Assembly (NCBI GenBank): GCA_002451275.1
Contig: DKBS01000168.1
Span: forward strand, 1 to 11,187
DNA: 11,187 nucleotides
From: Planctomycetaceae bacterium UBA6894
GTDB taxonomy: Bacteria; Planctomycetota; Planctomycetia; Gemmatales; Gemmataceae
Reading direction: 5' to 3'
The notes under the pieces are model-generated. The model was not told the DNA's origin, made no database searches, and saw only the letters and a program-made list of their open reading frames with translations. Position 1 is the first letter of the stretch. The number at the start of each line of letters is the position of its first letter. A program made the translations under genes and the position numbers. Shown one piece after another: positions 6,814 through 11,187 of the stretch.

Positions 6814-8432
6814 CCCGCTTCAGCACTTTTGCCCTGGTGTGCCTGTGCCTGGCCAATCCCCAGGCACCAGCAGCCGAAACCAAACGGCCCAACATCCTTT
6901 TCATTTTCGCCGACGACTGGGGACGGTTTGCCAGCGCCTACGGCAAACTGGATGGGCCGGGTTCGCCCAACGATGTGGTGAAAACGCCCAACTTCGACCG
7001 CATTGCCCGGGAAGGAACCTTGGTCCGCCAGGCATTTGTCTCGGCCCCCAGTTGCACCCCGTGCCGCAGCGCGCTGTTGAGCGGCCAGCATTTCTGGCGA
7101 ACCGGGCGGGCGGCGATCCTGCAGGGAGCGGCCTGGGATGAGAGTATCCCCACCTACCCTCGCCTTCTTGCCAAGGCTGGTTACCACATGGGCAAGACCG
7201 GCAAGGTTTGGAGCCCCGGTAACCCGGCTGATATTCCCTACGGGCGGCCGGTGCCTGGCTTCCAGAAATCCGGGATGCGTTTCAACAACTTTTCCAAATT
7301 CGTCACCGAACAGGTGGAGGCGGGCAAAACTGTCGATGCCTGCCGTGAGCTGTTGCAGCGTGAAGTGCGCGGGAACTTTGAGGATTTCCTGGCGAAACGC
7401 CCGACCCAGACGCCCTTCGCCTACTGGTTTGGTCCCACCCATGTGCATCGCAAATGGGTCAAGGGGTCGGGCAAGGCGCTGTGGAGCATCAACCCGGACG
7501 ACCTGAAGGGCAAGCTGCCGCCGTTCCTTCCGGACATCCCCGAAATGCGGGAGGACTTCGCCGATTACCTGGGCGAGGTGCAGGCACTGGACGCCTACGC
7601 GGGTGTGCTGCTGGACAAGCTGGAGAAAGCTGGGGAGCTGGACAATACCCTGGTGGTGATGAGCGGCGACCATGGCCCGCCCGGGTTCCCCCATGGCAAA
7701 TGCAACCTGTACGATTTCGGGTCCAGGGTGGCGCTGGCACTGCGCGGCCCGGGTGTGGAAAAAGGCAAGGTGAGTGACACGCTGGTGAGCCTGCCCGATC
7801 TGGCGCCCACCTTCCTGGAAATGGCCGGAGTGAATCCGCCCGCCACCATGACGGCCAACAGCCTGCAATCGCTGGGGGTGATCGCCGGAACCGGGCAAAC
7901 CGATCGCAAGGCGGTGAAAAGGGACGCGGTCTATATCGGCAGGGAGCGGCACTACCCCACCGCGCGGGATGGCGGCCTGCCCTACCCCCAGCGCGCCATA
8001 CGCACCAAGGATCACCTCTACATCATCAACTTCCGGCCGGACCGCTGGCCGCTGGGGGATCCGCGGCTGTTGCAGGATGGTACTCCCTCGTGGGAAAAGC
8101 TGGCCAACAACACCGGGGTGACCCTGTCCGACGAGGACGCAGGCCCCGCCAAGGCGTGGCTGGTGATCAACCGGAAGACTGAACAGGGAAAACCGTATTT
8201 CGACCGCGCCTATGGCAAGCGCCCCGCCGAGGAGCTGTATGTGCTGGCAGATGACCCGCACCAGATGCGCAACCGCACCCAAGAACCGGCTTTGGAAGCC
8301 ACCCGCAAAAACCTGCGCGAACGCCTGCTGAAAACCCTGGAAGAAACCGGGGACCCGCGGGTGAAGGATGATGGCAAGTTTTTTGAAACCTCACCCCTGG
8401 CGGGTCCGGTGCAAGAATGGAAGGAACCATGA
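6810..8432 (+). CDS. S1 family sulfatase, heparan N-sulfatase-like
   Basis: The 540-residue product is a second formylglycine sulfatase. It has a signal peptide (MTRFSTFALVCLCLA, cut near APA-AE), an Asp pair D35-D36 in IFADDWG, the maturation motif C82-T-P-C-R86 followed by SALLSGQ, a GKTGKVWSPG segment, and D287-H288 in MSGDHG. The FPHGKCNLYDFGSRVALALRGPG run after the metal site resembles human SGSH-type N-sulfoglucosamine sulfohydrolases, so a sulfamate or sulfated amino-sugar substrate is plausible but not shown. The AELYVL-DDPHQMRN ending is the usual C-terminal sulfatase subdomain. ATG 6810 overlaps the upstream stop as ATGA, with GGAGG at 6792-6796, implying translational coupling. 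Its own stop overlaps the third sulfatase start in the same way. Confidence 0.93.
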   Translation: MTRFSTFALVCLCLANPQAPAAETKRPNILFIFADDWGRFASAYGKLDGPGSPNDVVKTPNFDRIAREGTLVRQAFVSAPSCTPCRSALLSGQHFWRTGRAAILQGAAWDESIPTYPRLLAKAGYHMGKTGKVWSPGNPADIPYGRPVPGFQKSGMRFNNFSKFVTEQVEAGKTVDACRELLQREVRGNFEDFLAKRPTQTPFAYWFGPTHVHRKWVKGSGKALWSINPDDLKGKLPPFLPDIPEMREDFADYLGEVQALDAYAGVLLDKLEKAGELDNTLVVMSGDHGPPGFPHGKCNLYDFGSRVALALRGPGVEKGKVSDTLVSLPDLAPTFLEMAGVNPPATMTANSLQSLGVIAGTGQTDRKAVKRDAVYIGRERHYPTARDGGLPYPQRAIRTKDHLYIINFRPDRWPLGDPRLLQDGTPSWEKLANNTGVTLSDEDAGPAKAWLVINRKTEQGKPYFDRAYGKRPAEELYVLADDPHQMRNRTQEPALEATRKNLRERLLKTLEETGDPRVKDDGKFFETSPLAGPVQEWKEP

Positions 8433-9850
8433 TGCTATTGCTCGCCATGCTCATCGGGGCCGATACCCCTGCCAGCGCCCCCGGCGGCAAACCGAATTTC
8501 GTGGTGATCCTTGCGGATGACATGGGGTGGGGCGATCTGGGCGCCTACAACCCGTCCAGCCGCATTCCCACGCCGCGCATGGACCAGATGGCCCGGGAAA
8601 GCCGCCGGTTCCTTGACGCGCACAGCCCGTCCGGCGTCTGCACCCCCACGCGCTACGGCCTGTTGACTGGACGGTACTCCTGGCGGGGCAAGCTGAAATC
8701 GGGCGTGCTGCAGGGCTATTCCCCCGCGCTGATTGAACCTGGGCGACCCACACTGGCTAGCCACCTGAAAGCCAACGGATATGCCACCTGCTGCATCGGC
8801 AAATGGCATCTAGGCCTGCAGGACGGCGAGAAGACCGACTACGACCAGCCGTTGTCGCCCGGCCCGCTGGATGCGGGCTTTGACCGGTTTTTCGGCATCT
8901 CCGCCTCGCTGGACATGCCACCCTATGTTTTTCTGGAAAACCGGGGACTGAAGACACCCCTCACCGGCACCATCGCCGCCAGCAAGATGCGGCGGGAGGG
9001 CGGTGGAGGGTTCTGGCGAGCGGGGGCGCTGGGAGAGGGCTTCACGCACGAGGGAGTGCTGCCCGAACTGCAAAAGCAGGCTGTCAGCTACCTGTCCGGG
9101 CGAAAAAAGGACCAACCGTTTTTCCTCTACTTCCCGCTGACCGGGCCGCATACCCCGTGGATGCCCACACCCGAGTTCCGGGGCAAATCGCAGGCGGGCT
9201 GGTACGGGGACTTTGTCTGCCAGGTGGACGCGCTGGTCGGGACGGTGCTGGACACGCTGAAGGCCCAGGGCCTGGATGACAACACCGTGGTCATCCTCAC
9301 CAGTGACAACGGGGCGCACTGGTTGCCCAAGGACATCCGTGAACACGGGCATCTGGCCAACGCCTCCTGGCGCGGGCAAAAGGCCGACATTTTCGAAGGC
9401 GGGCACCGGGTCCCTTTCCTGGCGCGCTGGCCGGGGAAAATCCAGCCGGGGACCAGCGATTCCCTGCTCTGCCTCACGGATATCTCCGCCACCTGCTCCG
9501 AACTGGCCGGAATACCCCTGGGGGGAGTCGGCTTTGAGGACAGTATCAGCCTGGCCGGGCACCTGACCGGCAACACGCCCGGCCAACGGATCAGCATCGT
9601 GCATCACTCCTCCCAGGGCCTGTTTGCCTACCGCAAGGCTCCGTGGAAGGTGTTGGATGGACTGGGCAGCGGAGGCTTCACCCCGCCCGCCCGTGAAATG
9701 CCGACCGCTGGCAACCCGGCCGGGCAACTGTATCATCTGCAGGAGGACCCGTTTGAAACCCGCAACCGCTGGGCTTCCAATCCCCGGGAAGCCGGGGTCC
9801 TGCTGGCCGAATTGCAGGAACTGCGCCGGGCCGGCCGTTCCCGCCCCTGA
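8429..9850 (+). CDS. S1 family arylsulfatase-type sulfatase
   Basis: The 473-residue product is the third sulfatase and the most canonical. It has a short hydrophobic leader (MMLLLAMLIGADTPASA), D30-D31 in ILADDMGWGDLG, the maturation motif C71-T-P-T-R75 followed by YGLLTGRYSWR, K125-W-H127 in CIGKWHLG, H241 in TGPHTPW, and D293-N294 in TSDNGAHW. The FEGGHRVPFLARWPGKI segment supplies the usual conserved core. It should hydrolyse a sulfate ester outside the cytoplasm; the substrate is unknown, and the different active-site surroundings suggest a bond different from those cut by its two neighbours. I choose ATG 8429, which overlaps the upstream stop as ATGA with AAGGA at 8421-8425 just before it; in-frame ATG 8417 would add only four residues. 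Confidence 0.93.
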   Translation: MMLLLAMLIGADTPASAPGGKPNFVVILADDMGWGDLGAYNPSSRIPTPRMDQMARESRRFLDAHSPSGVCTPTRYGLLTGRYSWRGKLKSGVLQGYSPALIEPGRPTLASHLKANGYATCCIGKWHLGLQDGEKTDYDQPLSPGPLDAGFDRFFGISASLDMPPYVFLENRGLKTPLTGTIAASKMRREGGGGFWRAGALGEGFTHEGVLPELQKQAVSYLSGRKKDQPFFLYFPLTGPHTPWMPTPEFRGKSQAGWYGDFVCQVDALVGTVLDTLKAQGLDDNTVVILTSDNGAHWLPKDIREHGHLANASWRGQKADIFEGGHRVPFLARWPGKIQPGTSDSLLCLTDISATCSELAGIPLGGVGFEDSISLAGHLTGNTPGQRISIVHHSSQGLFAYRKAPWKVLDGLGSGGFTPPAREMPTAGNPAGQLYHLQEDPFETRNRWASNPREAGVLLAELQELRRAGRSRP

Positions 9851-9883
9851 CCCTCTCCCACCGCCTGTGCATGGTATCCTCCG

Positions 9884-10171
9884 ATGCTGCATGAACCGCA
9901 AGTGAACCCCGCCAAGGATCCGGCCGCCCGCTACAAGTCCCGTCTGGGCATGCGGCTTTTTTGCGTGTACGGCGGGTTCTACCTGCTGTTTGTGGTCATC
10001 AATCTGGTCCAGCCCGCGTGGATGGGAACGATGGTCCTGGGCGGCCTCAACCTGGCTGTGGTCTACGGCATGCTGCTGATCGTCATGGCCCTGGTCTTGG
10101 CGCTTTGGTACGACCGCGCCTGCCGCCGCGAGGAGCAGCGCCTGCACCAAGAAAACAAGGTGGAGCGCTGA
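9884..10171 (+). CDS. DUF485 small inner-membrane protein, symporter partner
   Basis: The 95-residue product has two membrane helices, one near residues 24-43 (LFCVYGGFYLLFVVINLV) and one near 53-76, ending in the family-typical NLAVVYGMLLIVMALVLALWYDR followed by a basic, charged cytoplasmic tail. This matches DUF485, the family of E. coli YjcH, which is encoded just before the acetate permease ActP. Here too a symporter gene begins three bases after the stop. The role of DUF485 is not well defined; an accessory or regulatory subunit of the transporter is the usual inference. The start ATG 9884 has no clear ribosome site; GTG 9902 is an alternative. The gene begins 33 bases after the third sulfatase with no terminator between, so it likely shares the sulfatase transcript. 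Confidence 0.88.
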   Translation: MLHEPQVNPAKDPAARYKSRLGMRLFCVYGGFYLLFVVINLVQPAWMGTMVLGGLNLAVVYGMLLIVMALVLALWYDRACRREEQRLHQENKVER

Positions 10172-10174
10172 ACC

Positions 10175-11187
10175 ATGGTGCTGGGCATCTTCCTGTCCTT
10201 CGTGCTGTTCATCGTGAGCCTGTCCTTCTACCTGGGGCGGCAGACCAAGACCTCCAGCGGCTACTACGCCGCCGGAGGCCAGATCCACTGGTTCGTCAAC
10301 GGCATCGCCTTCGCGGGCGATTACCTTTCCGCAGCCTCGTTCCTGGGCATCTGCGGCATGATCGCCACCACCGGGTACGACGGCTTCCTGTATTCCATCG
10401 GGTTCCTGGCCGGGTGGGTGGTGGCGCTGTTTGTCATTGCCGAGCCGCTGCGGCGCATGGGCCGGTACACCTTTGCCGACGCCGTGGACGCGCCGTTCCA
10501 GTCCCGCGGCATCCAGTTGATGGCGGCCATCAGCACGCTGGTCGTTTCCCTGTGCTACCTGGTGCCGCAGATGGTGGGCGCCGGGGTGCTGGTCGAGCCA
10601 TTGCTTGGCCTGCCGCACCACTGGGGCGTGCTGATGGTGGGGTCGATCGTAATTTTCATCGTCGCCACCGCCGGCATGGCGTCCACCACCTACGTGCAGT
10701 TCCTCAAGGGGGGATTGCTGATCCTGTTTTCAGCCATCCTGGTTTGGGCGGTGTGCGCCCGCGGGCTTTCGACACATCCTCCCGGCGGCGGGGAGGAACC
10801 CTTCCACAGCCACCGGGTCCTCCAGGCGTCGGCGGACACCCCTCCCCTGTCGCGGGACCCCGGCTTCTCCATCCAGGAAGAGCATCTGTCCAAGGCTGGA
10901 CGGTTCGCCCTGGTGGAGGAGGCAGGCGCCAATCCACCCAGGCGCACCTGGTGGCGGGTGGATGACAAGGATGGCGCACTGAACCTGGTGGAAGGGGAAT
11001 GCCAGGTCACCGGCCAAGACGGCGTGGCACTGGTCAATGGACTGCCCGCCTCGGCCAGCAACAAGCTGCGCCCGGTGGGCAATATTTCCAAGCTGATGGG
11101 CGAGAAGGAGGCCAGCACCGGCCCCTTGTCGCCTGTGGGAATCCTGGCCGCCCTGGGCCACCCGGACACCACGGTCCGCATCTGGAA
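10175..11187 (+). CDS. Sodium:solute symporter, acetate permease (ActP)-like, 3' end outside window
   Basis: The frame is open from ATG 10175 to the window end (337 codons and two bases), with GGTGGAG at 10159-10165 as ribosome site. The first 198 residues match E. coli ActP closely: YYAAGGQI, FAGDYLSAASFLGI (44-59), TGYDGFLYSIGFLAGW, IAEPLRRMGRYTFAD (88-102), LVPQMVGAG, and TTYVQFLKGG. Six hydrophobic segments are visible (about 1-21, 40-65, 70-90, 112-137, 149-170, 174-197). Family members use sodium to import acetate or other small carboxylates. From residue 199 to the end runs a hydrophilic stretch of at least 138 residues, where ActP has a loop of about 37. Basic residues in the loops after segments 1, 3 and 5 place this insertion outside. 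With DUF485 immediately upstream, the transporter call is firm; the substrate is not. Confidence 0.92.
   Translation, partial: MVLGIFLSFVLFIVSLSFYLGRQTKTSSGYYAAGGQIHWFVNGIAFAGDYLSAASFLGICGMIATTGYDGFLYSIGFLAGWVVALFVIAEPLRRMGRYTFADAVDAPFQSRGIQLMAAISTLVVSLCYLVPQMVGAGVLVEPLLGLPHHWGVLMVGSIVIFIVATAGMASTTYVQFLKGGLLILFSAILVWAVCARGLSTHPPGGGEEPFHSHRVLQASADTPPLSRDPGFSIQEEHLSKAGRFALVEEAGANPPRRTWWRVDDKDGALNLVEGECQVTGQDGVALVNGLPASASNKLRPVGNISKLMGEKEASTGPLSPVGILAALGHPDTTVRIW

Noticed and set aside
6579..8282. A 567-codon open frame on the - strand
   Set aside because: It is antisense to the second sulfatase and the end of the first, with no recognisable motif; a GC-bias shadow.
8810..10621. A 603-codon open frame on the - strand
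   Set aside because: It runs antisense to the third sulfatase, DUF485 and the symporter, all with clear family motifs. Its His/Gln/Gly/Ala-rich product matches nothing; long antisense frames are expected in GC-rich DNA.
9961..10965. A 334-codon + strand frame across DUF485 and the symporter
   Set aside because: The product is dominated by Arg, Pro, Gly and His, while the overlapping frames encode clear DUF485 and ActP-like proteins.
1..11187. tRNA genes, CRISPR arrays, insertion sequences or attachment sites
   Set aside because: Read by eye, no repeat array, transposase, terminal inverted repeats or tRNA-like fold was found; the gaps between genes are all shorter than about 220 bases.

Overview
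The window is about 11.2 kb of GC-rich DNA in which every gene reads on the + strand. It holds ten coding regions, two of them cut by the window edges, and two strong intrinsic terminators. I see no tRNA, rRNA, CRISPR array, transposase or phage gene. The gene content and protein style suggest a bacterium of the Planctomycetota, less likely Verrucomicrobiota. The reasons are a MoxR ATPase with a GAGPRAGQ sensor-2 region, a matching DUF58 protein, three secreted S1 sulfatases (one with a HEAT-like C-terminus), a long MauG/CCP di-haem cytochrome, and a DUF485 plus acetate-permease-like symporter pair. This assignment is inference from family knowledge; no marker gene is present.

Left part (1-3932): the 3' end of a MoxR AAA+ ATPase is followed by a 196-base gap, a secreted di-haem peroxidase-like cytochrome c of 496 residues, a textbook terminator, a small protein of unknown function and a DUF58 protein. 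MoxR and DUF58 are normally partners in one operon. Here about 2.4 kb carrying two other genes, and a terminator, lie between them.

Middle (3933-4905): a 187-base intergenic region leads to an aquaporin Z gene with its own terminator. It stands alone as a one-gene transcription unit.

Right part (4975-11187): three sulfatases are joined by ATGA stop/start overlaps. After 33 bases comes a DUF485 small membrane protein, and 3 bases later an acetate-permease-like sodium:solute symporter that runs off the window. No terminator separates these five genes, so they probably form one operon. It would remove sulfate from a sulfated polymer outside the cytoplasm and import a small product. The sulfatases need a formylglycine-generating enzyme, which is not encoded here.

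Points most worth a second look: the cytochrome lacks the distal His of classical peroxidases and has Tyr where they have the Met ligand, as in MauG. The symporter carries a hydrophilic insertion of at least 138 residues, predicted to face the periplasm. The aquaporin has Leu at a selectivity-filter position that is Thr in E. coli AqpZ. The coupled sulfatase-transporter layout is the best candidate for a functional system.
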